NCBI GenBank assembly: GCA_945860385.1
Contig: CAMAQD010000003.1
Coordinates: 1 to 64,000, forward strand
Direction of reading: 5' to 3'
Source: Flavobacterium psychrophilum
Lineage (GTDB): Bacteria; Bacteroidota; Bacteroidia; Flavobacteriales; Flavobacteriaceae
DNA length: 64,000 bases
The notes under the pieces were generated by a model. The model had not been told where the DNA came from, did no database searches, and worked only from the letters and a program-made list of their open reading frames with translations. Within the stretch, counting starts at the first letter, position 1. Every line of letters begins with the position of its first letter. Below are positions 32,801 through 39,528 of the stretch, piece by piece. The position numbers and the translations under genes are program-made.

Positions 32801-33617
32801 TCCTAATTTCACCATCAATTATTTTGGCTATGGAAATGAAACCTTAAATGAAGATGAACTTTATGGAATGGATTACAATCGGGTTCGTTTGCGAACGCTG
32901 ACAGCTTCACCATCCATCAAAAAAGTGGGACGCCACGGAAGCGAAATTAATTTTTCCGCTCTTTTTGAAAAATTAAAAGTCGAAGAAACTACCGATCGCT
33001 TCATTAATATTCCAGGAGCAGTAAACCCAAATGTTTTTGACAGTCAGCAATATGTGGGAGCTTCTCTTAAATACAGTTTTGAGAATTATGATGTTCCATC
33101 GCTTCCAACCATGGGATTTGGATTTTCAGTGGCGGGCAGTTGGAAAATGAATGTTGGAGAGACGAAAAGCAACTTCCCGACCTTAGATGCCAAAATTAAT
33201 TTCAACCATAAAATTGATGCAAAAGGTCAGTTTGTTTTAGCCACCATTCTAAAAACAAAAGTGTTGTTCAATAATAATTTCGAATTTTATCAAGGAGCCA
33301 CTTTGGGAGGTGATTATGATTTGAGAGGTTTCAGAAACGAACGTTTTTTGGGAAAAGCTTCTTTTTACAACAGCACAGATTTACGCTGGAATATCGGAAA
33401 AATCAAAAGAAGCATCCTACCAATGTCCTATGGAATTCTAGGAGGTTTTGATTACGGACGAGTTTGGCTTGATGGAGAAAACTCCCAAAAATGGCATCAA
33501 TCCGTTGGTGGCGGAATTTGGTTAAATGGACTAAACGTAGTAACTGCCCGAATTACTTATTTCAAAAGTGTTGATGACCGAGCTAGAATTACCTTTGGTT
33601 TAGGGTACGGATTTTAG
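29883..33617 (+). CDS. lipoprotein metallophosphoesterase fused to an outer-membrane beta-barrel
   Basis: A 1244-residue protein with a lipoprotein-type signal (IVLVLLLQSCA). Residues about 55-380 are a calcineurin-like phosphoesterase with all five metal motifs: FLIGDAGNAD (about 58-67), FLGDNIYPRG (about 93), IPGNHDWYSG (about 136), AMHHPLISNGSHGG and VSGHDHNLQ (about 311). The middle (about 430-850) is a large Bacteroidota-specific region that includes the acidic IGDWDRDSDQYSWGEY. From about 900 to the end there are amphipathic strands ending in ARITFGLGYGF, with aromatic final residue, typical of an outer-membrane barrel (BamA-like C-terminal half). One polypeptide therefore anchors a phosphatase at the outer membrane. 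The substrate is unknown. Family members of this length and order occur elsewhere in the phylum. Confidence 0.88.
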   Translation: MVLFLDNCCAKSSKITFALIVLVLLLQSCATHHTQYGKNIENHLIQNETDSSKIAHTFFLIGDAGNADEKNAQQTLRLLQNRLENSDKKSTLLFLGDNIYPRGFPKNDIPEERILAETKLKNQLQLSKNFKGKTIYIPGNHDWYSGITGLEQQGKFITNYLNDNKAFLPQNSCGIEELVIDKNITLITIDSQWFLEDWDKYPTINENCSIKTRDDFFDELANLLNKNQDKTVIIAMHHPLISNGSHGGQYALDKELFPLEQKIPLPIIGSAINLIRKTSGINPQDLQNKVYTNFTKRVKTLVQNQRNVIVVSGHDHNLQYLNKNNIRQIISGAGSKSEAAKAVNPNDFSYGGNGYTALTFYKNGETKVAFYGNENQREKLLFEQTIIKIRDTVVPANLPTKFAATTTTKIYSDKMTRKSIFYKFFFGQHYRNYYSLPIKANTASLDTLFGGVKPTKEGDGYQSKSLGLINANGKEYVMRPMKKNPSRLLQTVLFKDQNVSNQFSNTYAEDILFDFYTTGHPYTQLSVANLADKIGVAHTNPLLYYIPKQPILKGFNYSFGNELYLVEEHITTSQKNVESFGKPLTIVSTEDVLKNLHKDEKYTIDEPEYIKARLFDMLIGDWDRDSDQYSWGEYQENGKTIYKPIPRNRDQAFTKYDGALFFIVMKKTALRNQQTFKDHIKNVKWLNSKPYPQDIAFLTTADEKEWIKQAKYIQENLSDAEIDAAFSNLPKEIQDETIDDIKQKLKIRKTKLQDYAKTYFSVLQKTVLIVGTDKKDKFVITKTSKNKTEIAVYRVKSEADELLYTKNFTADKTGNIWIYGLDDDDVFEVKGVAQSGTMIRLIGGQNSDSYTVENGKKIKIYDFKSKPNNFIVDAKTKTVLTDEYEPNLYDYKKVKYSDFSTIPFGGYNPDDGVKLGFISNYVLNKFHQYPYTQKHVFEAYYLFATSGYEFTYKGYFPKVIGKWDFELTSHFTSPNFTINYFGYGNETLNEDELYGMDYNRVRLRTLTASPSIKKVGRHGSEINFSALFEKLKVEETTDRFINIPGAVNPNVFDSQQYVGASLKYSFENYDVPSLPTMGFGFSVAGSWKMNVGETKSNFPTLDAKINFNHKIDAKGQFVLATILKTKVLFNNNFEFYQGATLGGDYDLRGFRNERFLGKASFYNSTDLRWNIGKIKRSILPMSYGILGGFDYGRVWLDGENSQKWHQSVGGGIWLNGLNVVTARITYFKSVDDRARITFGLGYGF

Positions 33618-33727
33618 AGTTGTGAGACTTATTTAGTTGACGTTTTCTCTTGGTCTTTTTTGGTAATTTCAGTAGAGATAATCAGTTTTTTTGGAAACAA
33701 ATAACTAATTAATGTTCTAAAATAATA

Positions 33728-33757
33728 AAAGCTTACACGAAAGTGCAGGCTTTTTTT
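33728..33757 (+). terminator. terminator hairpin, near copy of the tRNA-Arg terminator
   Basis: AAAGCTTACAC (33728-33738), GAAA, GTGCAGGCTTT (33743-33753), then TTTT. It differs from the hairpin at 28832 by one base in the stem. It lies 110 bases after the phosphoesterase gene and 35 bases before the pentapeptide gene, and probably ends the former transcript. Confidence 0.75.
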
Positions 33758-33791
33758 GCATAGATTTGTTTTTTGAATTTCACACTTATTT

Positions 33792-34361
33792 ATGACCCAA
33801 TATTTCCTTGACATCGAATACAATAACCTGACTTATGGTGAAAAAGAGGTCAATTTAAGGGAATTTGAATGTTGTACTTTCAATAACTGCGATTTCTCAG
33901 AATGCAATTTTATTGGGGTGGTTTTTATCGATTGCACCTTTAACGACTGTATTTTTAGCGGAGCCAAAATCAATCACGTAGCTTTGAGAAGCGTACTTTT
34001 TAACCGTTGCAAAATAGAAGATGTCAATTTTGCGATGTGCGACAAACTCATTTTTGAAGTTCATTTCAAGGAATGTATTTTGGATTTTTCTAAATTTTAC
34101 ACCCTAAAAATCAAAGCCACCACCTTTGTCGATTGCAGTATTGTAGCAGTCGATTTTATGAATACTAATCTCACCGAAGTTGTTTTCGACAATTGTGATT
34201 TGTACCGTTCTGAATTTGCTAAAGCCAATGCTATGAAGGCAAACTTCAAAACTAGTTATAATTACACTATTGATCCAACAAAAACCAAAATCAAAAAAGC
34301 AGTATTTTCGCTTGCAGAAGTTAAGGGTTTGCTATACAAACACGATCTTACGGTAAGCTAA
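33792..34361 (+). CDS. pentapeptide-repeat protein
   Basis: A 189-residue protein made almost wholly of pentapeptide repeats A(D/N)LXX in the aromatic/Cys variant: ECCTFNNCDFSECNFIGVVFIDCTFNDCIFSGAKI, a break near residue 75, then a second block through FDNCDLYRSEFAKANAMKANF. It should fold as a right-handed beta-helix of about eight coils, with a short non-repeat C-terminal helix (FSLAEVKGLLYKHDL) like the dimer-forming end of Qnr/MfpA-type proteins. Qnr-like DNA mimicry protecting gyrase is possible but not shown. Cys-rich inner positions (F/C at i) are notable. The gene is alone between a terminator and the EF-G paralogue's promoter. Confidence 0.88.
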   Translation: MTQYFLDIEYNNLTYGEKEVNLREFECCTFNNCDFSECNFIGVVFIDCTFNDCIFSGAKINHVALRSVLFNRCKIEDVNFAMCDKLIFEVHFKECILDFSKFYTLKIKATTFVDCSIVAVDFMNTNLTEVVFDNCDLYRSEFAKANAMKANFKTSYNYTIDPTKTKIKKAVFSLAEVKGLLYKHDLTVS

Positions 34362-34519
34362 ATTACACCATCCCTTAAATGATTTTCTATACTTTAAATC
34401 GAGAATAATTCAATCTAAAACTTCTAATAAGTCAAAAAAACTAATCCTTTATACTTCCAAAATCTTTGCTTTTTAAATAAAATTTTTCATCCAAAAAATA
34501 CCGTTTATATACTGTATAA

Positions 34520-34566
34520 AATATGATATATATCATATTAGGAATAATTATTTTTTTTGAAATTTG
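34520..34566 (+). promoter_or_regulatory. 20-nt perfect palindrome and -7-like element of the EF-G paralogue
   Basis: AATATGATATATATCATATT (34520-34539) is a perfect palindrome that contains TGAT-N4-ATCA. The centre (34529.5) is 29.5 bp upstream of GAAATTTG (34559-34566), a -7-like element, exactly the distance seen at the six-haem gene and the sulfur operon. It shares the core ATATGATAT with the six-haem site read on the minus strand. Confidence 0.6.
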
Positions 34567-34596
34567 ATACACTAATCTAATTTAAATCAAAGAGAT

Positions 34597-36726
34597 ATGG
34601 CAAATTTTGATATCAAACACATAAAAAATGTGGTTTTAGTTGGACACACCGGAAGCGGCAAGACGACTCTGATTGAGTCGATGTTATTTGAAGCAGGATT
34701 AATCAATCGTCGAGGGTCAATTCTGGAGAAAAATACAGTCGCCGATTATTCGGATATTGAACACGAAAAGGGCAAATCTTTTTTTTCTAAATTAGTAAAT
34801 ACAAAATGGAGAGGCTATAAAATAAATTTGCTGGACACACCGGGTTATGATGATTTCGCTGGAGAAATTATCGGAGCGATGCGCGTCGCCGATTGTGGTT
34901 TAATGCTTTTGAACTCTTCAATGGGTGTTGAAGTGGGAACCGATATTATTTGGGAATATGCCAATGATTATAAATTACCCATTTTGTTAGCCGTAAACCA
35001 ATTAGATAATGAAAAATCAGACTTCGACAAAACCATTCAAGAAGCCAAAGATCATTTTGGACAAAGTGTGGTTGTGGTTCAATATCCTTTAAACCAAGGT
35101 CTTGAATTTGATGCGATTGTCGATGTTTTGAATATGGTACTGTACAAATATCCTAAAAATGGTGGGAAACCAGATAAACTACCCATTCCTGAAAGTGAAA
35201 TCGAGAAAGCCAATCGTTTGCATCAAGAACTAATTGAAACCATTGCCGGAAACGACGAAACGCTAATGGAACTCTATTTTGAAAAAGGCGAATTGAATGA
35301 AGATGAAATGAAATTAGGTTTGCATCATTCGCTGATAAAACACGAAATTTTCCCGGTTTTTTGCGTTTCTGCCAAGAAAAATATGGGCAGCGGCAGAATT
35401 ATGGGATTCATTGATAATGTTTGTCCATCGGCTTATGAAATGCCCAAACAAAAAACCATCGATGGAAAAGAAATTGAATGCAGTGAAAAAGGCCCAACTG
35501 CCATATTTATTTATAAAAACCTCTCAGAGCCTCATATTGGCGACTTAAGTTTCTTCAAAGTGCTTTCGGGCACAATTAAAGTGGGTGACGAATTAACCAA
35601 CGAAAATACGGGTCAAATTGAGCGCATCAATCAATTATATGAAGTGGAAGGCAGCAAACGAACTGCTGTAAATGAATTGACCGCTGGAGATATTGGTGCT
35701 ACGCTGAAATTAAAAGACACACACATCAATAACACGCTTCACGAAAAAGGAAAACACATTGAAATTACTCCCATAAAATTCCCGAATTCTACTTTTTCGA
35801 TTGCTGTGGAAGGTACCAAAAAAGGGGAAGAAGAAAAATTATCTATGGCTTTGCACCAATTGGCGGAAGAAGATCCTACCATCAGAATAGAAGTTTCACC
35901 AGAATTAAATCAGACGATTATTCATTGTCACGGCGAATTGCACTTGGCCATAATTAAATGGAAATTAGAAAAGCAATTTAAATTATCGGTAGAATTTCGC
36001 AGTCCAAAAATACCTTATCGGGAAACCATTCAAAAAAGTGCTGAAACCACCTATCGTCACAAAAAACAATCGGGTGGTTCTGGACAATTTGCTGAAATTG
36101 CTATGAAAATTGAGCCTTGGTACGAAGGAATGGATGAACCAAAAGGATATAATATCAGAGGAAAAGAAGAAATTAATTTGCATTGGGGTGGAAAATTAAT
36201 TTACTATAATTGCATTGTTGGAGGTGCTATAGACACTCGTTTTCATCCATCGATTTTAAAAGGAATAATGGAAAAAATGACCAAAGGTCCATTGACAGGT
36301 TCTTACGTGAGAGATGTTCGTGTAATTTTATATGACGGCAAAATGCACCCAGTTGATAGTAACGATTTGGCGTTTAAAACCGCAGGAATGATGGCATTTA
36401 AAGAAAACTTTGTGAAAGCCGATCCGCAATTATTAGAACCTTTTTATCACATTAGAATTCAAGCTCCAGAAGAACTTACGGGTGCAATTATGAGTAATAT
36501 TCAAACGCATCGAGCCAACGTAGAAAGTATGGACGCTGAAGGACAATTTACGGTGATAACAGCTTTTCTTCCTTTTGCAGAAATGCAGGAATTTGGAAGT
36601 GATTTACGTTCTATAACTCAGGGAAGAGCCAGATTTACGGCGAAATTTGATCACTACGAATCGGTTTCTTTTGATATGCAGAAAAAATTAGTTTCCGAAT
36701 TTAAAAAAGAAGAGGAATTGGTTTAA
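34597..36726 (+). CDS. EF-G paralogue (FusA2-type translational GTPase)
   Basis: A 709-residue GTPase of the EF-G/TetM superfamily. Motifs: P-loop GHTGSGKTTL (14-23), DTPGYDDF (G3, switch II), NQLD (G4) and SAKKN (G5). Domains II, III, IV and V follow in order, with domain IV near GGAIDTRFHPSILKGIMEKM and a final domain with GRARFTAKFDHYESV. The switch I region, normally RGITI in EF-G, is KGKSFF in EHEKGKSFFSKLVN, and the canonical fusidic-acid region differs, so it is a divergent paralogue and not housekeeping EF-G. Such paralogues may act in recycling, ribosome rescue or stress. The 20-nt palindrome upstream implies regulated expression. Confidence 0.9.
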   Translation: MANFDIKHIKNVVLVGHTGSGKTTLIESMLFEAGLINRRGSILEKNTVADYSDIEHEKGKSFFSKLVNTKWRGYKINLLDTPGYDDFAGEIIGAMRVADCGLMLLNSSMGVEVGTDIIWEYANDYKLPILLAVNQLDNEKSDFDKTIQEAKDHFGQSVVVVQYPLNQGLEFDAIVDVLNMVLYKYPKNGGKPDKLPIPESEIEKANRLHQELIETIAGNDETLMELYFEKGELNEDEMKLGLHHSLIKHEIFPVFCVSAKKNMGSGRIMGFIDNVCPSAYEMPKQKTIDGKEIECSEKGPTAIFIYKNLSEPHIGDLSFFKVLSGTIKVGDELTNENTGQIERINQLYEVEGSKRTAVNELTAGDIGATLKLKDTHINNTLHEKGKHIEITPIKFPNSTFSIAVEGTKKGEEEKLSMALHQLAEEDPTIRIEVSPELNQTIIHCHGELHLAIIKWKLEKQFKLSVEFRSPKIPYRETIQKSAETTYRHKKQSGGSGQFAEIAMKIEPWYEGMDEPKGYNIRGKEEINLHWGGKLIYYNCIVGGAIDTRFHPSILKGIMEKMTKGPLTGSYVRDVRVILYDGKMHPVDSNDLAFKTAGMMAFKENFVKADPQLLEPFYHIRIQAPEELTGAIMSNIQTHRANVESMDAEGQFTVITAFLPFAEMQEFGSDLRSITQGRARFTAKFDHYESVSFDMQKKLVSEFKKEEELV

Positions 36727-36753
36727 AAATTTATTTAAATTATTAAAAAAAAG

Positions 36754-36774
36754 TTCCGCAAAAAAATTGCGGAA
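36754..36774. terminator. bidirectional terminator between convergent genes
   Basis: TTCCGCAA (36754-36761) and TTGCGGAA (36767-36774) form a perfect 8-bp stem, with an A-run before and a GTTTTC tail after. It lies between the EF-G paralogue and the convergent outer-membrane protein gene. Confidence 0.8.
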
Positions 36775-36798
36775 GTTTTCTATTTAAAATAATATTAT

Positions 36799-37335
36799 TT
36801 ATTTACCGAACGACTTTGAAACCCCAACTCCAAAAGCAAAACTATCGTAAGCGTTCCATTTCATATCGTAGACAAGATTGACAATGAACTCCCATTCATT
36901 CGGCAATTCTACAGCATATTCGGTACCAATTCTAGTTAAAAAAAGATTCTCTTCTTTTGCAAATTCGTATCCCATTCCCGCCTCAAAAGTAAAATGTTTT
37001 CCCGGTTTAAAACCTCCTACCAAAACGCTCGCAAAAGGTTCTGACCTTTCTAATTCATTGCCTTCTTTATTTTCTACGATAAAATCTTCAAAAATTAAAT
37101 CGTTATGAAGACCTATTCTCCATTTGGGACTGAAAACGTAATTATAATCAAAAGCAAAAGAGGGAAAAGCAATCCATTCGGTTTTACCATCACGAATTCC
37201 GTCTTTAATCATCGTATGACTCAACAACCCGCTGATCGAGTGATAGGGTTTAAAATTCTCTTTCTTAGCTTCTGATTCTTGCGAAAAAGAAGAAGTAATA
37301 ATTGCAAACATTAAAAAACAATAGATTTTTTTCAT
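36799..37335 (-). CDS. small exported outer-membrane beta-barrel protein
   Basis: A 178-residue protein with a signal peptide (MKKIYCFLMFAIITSSFSQ) followed by short amphipathic strands (WIAFPSFAFDYNYVF, WRIGLHNDLIF, FASVLVGGFKPG, FTFEAGMGYEF, WEFIVNLVYDM) and a final strand SFAFGVGVSKSFGK ending near a terminal aromatic residue. It looks like a small 8-stranded barrel of the OmpA/OmpW type. No ligand or partner can be inferred. Confidence 0.75.
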   Translation of the reverse strand: MKKIYCFLMFAIITSSFSQESEAKKENFKPYHSISGLLSHTMIKDGIRDGKTEWIAFPSFAFDYNYVFSPKWRIGLHNDLIFEDFIVENKEGNELERSEPFASVLVGGFKPGKHFTFEAGMGYEFAKEENLFLTRIGTEYAVELPNEWEFIVNLVYDMKWNAYDSFAFGVGVSKSFGK

Positions 37336-37375
37336 TTTTATATATTAAAATTAATTATTCAGTTTAATAGCAAAG

Positions 37376-38545
37376 TTAAGTAGGTTTTACCAATAATCCT
37401 TTCAGCCACAATCCCACCACCAAAGCAATGATTAAAAGTACTGCAAATAAATAGAAAATAGTAATTTCTGTACTTAAACCTAATAATAATGGTCCTGCAA
37501 AGGCTGCTGCTGACCAAGCCGTTAAGATGTAACCCAAAACCTGTCCGTAGTTTTCAGTGCCATAAATACTTTTCACAAAAGAAGGCATTGTTGCAAATCC
37601 AGCGCCGTAACCCGCAATAATAACATAAGTCAAGATTTGAAAAGAAATAGAATTAGTCGAAAAACCTGGTATCAAAGCAAAACAAACCACATTAATTCCG
37701 ATAAAAATCATAAAAGTGGTCCAACAGCCTATTTTATCTGAAATACTGGACCAGAATAAACGTCCCAATCCATTAAACAATCCAATGATAGCCACAAACA
37801 TCGTAGCTTGAGCTGCCGACATTCCTACTACTTCTTGCCCCAAAATCGCCGCTTTGGAGATGATGGCAATTCCGCCACAAACATTCAAAAATAACAATAA
37901 CCAAAGTGCCATAAAACGTTTGTCTGTTAGGATTTCTTTTGGAGTCAAATCGATATGATCGTGGTATCTTAAGCTCGTACTTTCGGGATTTGCCAAATAT
38001 AAAGCACTCAACAGCATACAAATTCCGTAACCAATTCCGAGTGTAGCAAAAGCTCCTGATAATCCCATAGAAGCAATTAAAGGCCCAATTAAAAAAGAAG
38101 CCAATAAGGAACCTAAAGCAAAAGACATAATGATAATTCCGGAAGCCAATCCCGGTTTCTCAGGAAACCATTTTACAACTGTATAAACAGGAACGACATA
38201 TCCAAAACCTAAACCAATACCTTGCAAAACACCAAAAGTTAAATAAAACAAATAGATATTGCCCATATTTACAGCAAAAGCACTTCCTAATAATCCTAAG
38301 GTTAAAAATAATGTTGCTAGCAACCCTGCTTTGGTTGGCCCCACTTTTTGAGCAAATTTACCCATAAAAGCTGCCGTTAATCCTAAGAAACAAATGGCTA
38401 AACTAAACCCTGTTTTGGTATCGTGAGCATCCCAATGTAATTCATTAGACAAAGGTTCGATCCATTTGCTGTAAGCATAAATAGATCCGATGGACAGCTG
38501 CATAATCATTCCTGCCAACACGATTAAATATTTATTCTTTTTCAT
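37376..38545 (-). CDS. MFS transporter, oxalate/formate antiporter (OFA) type
   Basis: A 389-residue, 12-helix transporter of the OFA family. Family signs are the start NKYLIVLAGMIMQLSIGSIYAYSKWIEPL, GFSLAICFLGLTAAFMGKFAQKVGPTKAGLLA, and VPVYTVVKWFPEKPGLASGIIIMSFALGSLLAS. Members exchange formate, oxalate or lactate. It is the third gene of pflB-pflA-OFA on the minus strand, 120 bases after pflA, so export of formate (or lactate) made by the formate-lyase reaction is the natural role. This is inferred from context. Confidence 0.88.
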   Translation of the reverse strand: MKKNKYLIVLAGMIMQLSIGSIYAYSKWIEPLSNELHWDAHDTKTGFSLAICFLGLTAAFMGKFAQKVGPTKAGLLATLFLTLGLLGSAFAVNMGNIYLFYLTFGVLQGIGLGFGYVVPVYTVVKWFPEKPGLASGIIIMSFALGSLLASFLIGPLIASMGLSGAFATLGIGYGICMLLSALYLANPESTSLRYHDHIDLTPKEILTDKRFMALWLLLFLNVCGGIAIISKAAILGQEVVGMSAAQATMFVAIIGLFNGLGRLFWSSISDKIGCWTTFMIFIGINVVCFALIPGFSTNSISFQILTYVIIAGYGAGFATMPSFVKSIYGTENYGQVLGYILTAWSAAAFAGPLLLGLSTEITIFYLFAVLLIIALVVGLWLKGLLVKPT

Positions 38546-38665
38546 CTGTGTATAATAATTGCTTTTTAATGGAAGATGGAATACCTAAATTAATTTTTCT
38601 GTGTTTCAATGGTAATTGTCTAAAGCATTTCATTCTTCTAATTCTTAATGCGGTGAAATCTGAAT

Positions 38666-39442
38666 TTATTTTATGGTAACGTTATCTAAATACAAACTAA
38701 AAATGGCTTTGGCATTTTCTAAGGCTTCGGTGGTTGGCGAAGGTGTATCGGCTAACTCATATTTCATATTCATCAACTCCCATTTGTGTTTTCCTAATTG
38801 GTGAAAAGGAATAATTTCTACTCTTTCAACGGATTTATAACCCGAAAAATGTTTCGCCCATTCGTGCAAATATTCTTCTTGATCCGTCAATCCCGGAACA
38901 AAAACATAGCGCAACCACATTGGTTTTCCTGTGCTTTCGCGGTGTTCGGCTATTTTTAATGTAGTGGTATTGCTTAAACTAGTGAGTTTTTTGTGCCATT
39001 CTGGATTGATGTGTTTGACATCCAATAGCAGCAAATCGGTTCTATCCAAAAGCTCTTTAGTATTATCGTCTAAAACTCGACCATTCGAATCCAAACAAGT
39101 GTTGATTCCTTGTTCATGCAAACGATCAAAAAAGTGAATTAATTTAGCTCTTTGTAATAAAGGTTCGCCGCCAGAAACGGTCACTCCACCTTCTTTTCCA
39201 AAATAGGCCTTTTGCTTTAACGCTTTTGAAACCAATTCGTCAATAGTAACCAATATTCCTCCGTGAATGTCTATCGAATCGGGATTTTGACAATACAAAC
39301 AGCGAAATTGACATCCTTGAACAAATACCACCATCCGAATTCCGGGACCATCGTGAGTTCCAAATGTTTCTAAAGAGTGAATTCTCAATAAGTCTATTTC
39401 AGATTCGTTTAATAAATGGGCGTCTTGTTCTGGGAAGTACAT
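38666..39442 (-). CDS. pflA: pyruvate formate-lyase activating enzyme
   Basis: A 258-residue radical SAM enzyme. The cluster motif CxxxCxxC is CQFRCLYC (about residues 50-57), just after THDGPGIRMVVFVQG; GGVTVSGGEPLLQ and the DVKH segment follow. It generates the glycyl radical on PflB. It is located 86 bases after pflB in the same operon. The length is normal. Oxygen-sensitive chemistry implies expression under anaerobic or microaerobic conditions. Confidence 0.95.
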   Translation of the reverse strand: MYFPEQDAHLLNESEIDLLRIHSLETFGTHDGPGIRMVVFVQGCQFRCLYCQNPDSIDIHGGILVTIDELVSKALKQKAYFGKEGGVTVSGGEPLLQRAKLIHFFDRLHEQGINTCLDSNGRVLDDNTKELLDRTDLLLLDVKHINPEWHKKLTSLSNTTTLKIAEHRESTGKPMWLRYVFVPGLTDQEEYLHEWAKHFSGYKSVERVEIIPFHQLGKHKWELMNMKYELADTPSPTTEALENAKAIFSLYLDNVTIK

Positions 39443-39528
39443 AGGTATTTGTTATTAAAATTAAATTCTATTTCCTTAAGTAAAAATTTAAAGAAATAGA
39501 ATTTATAAATATAGTCAGTTAATTGAAA

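Noticed and set aside
33792..34361. Calling the pentapeptide protein a quinolone-resistance (Qnr) gene
   Set aside because: The repeat fold and C-terminal helix are similar in shape only; the family is broad and no loop features specific to Qnr are seen.
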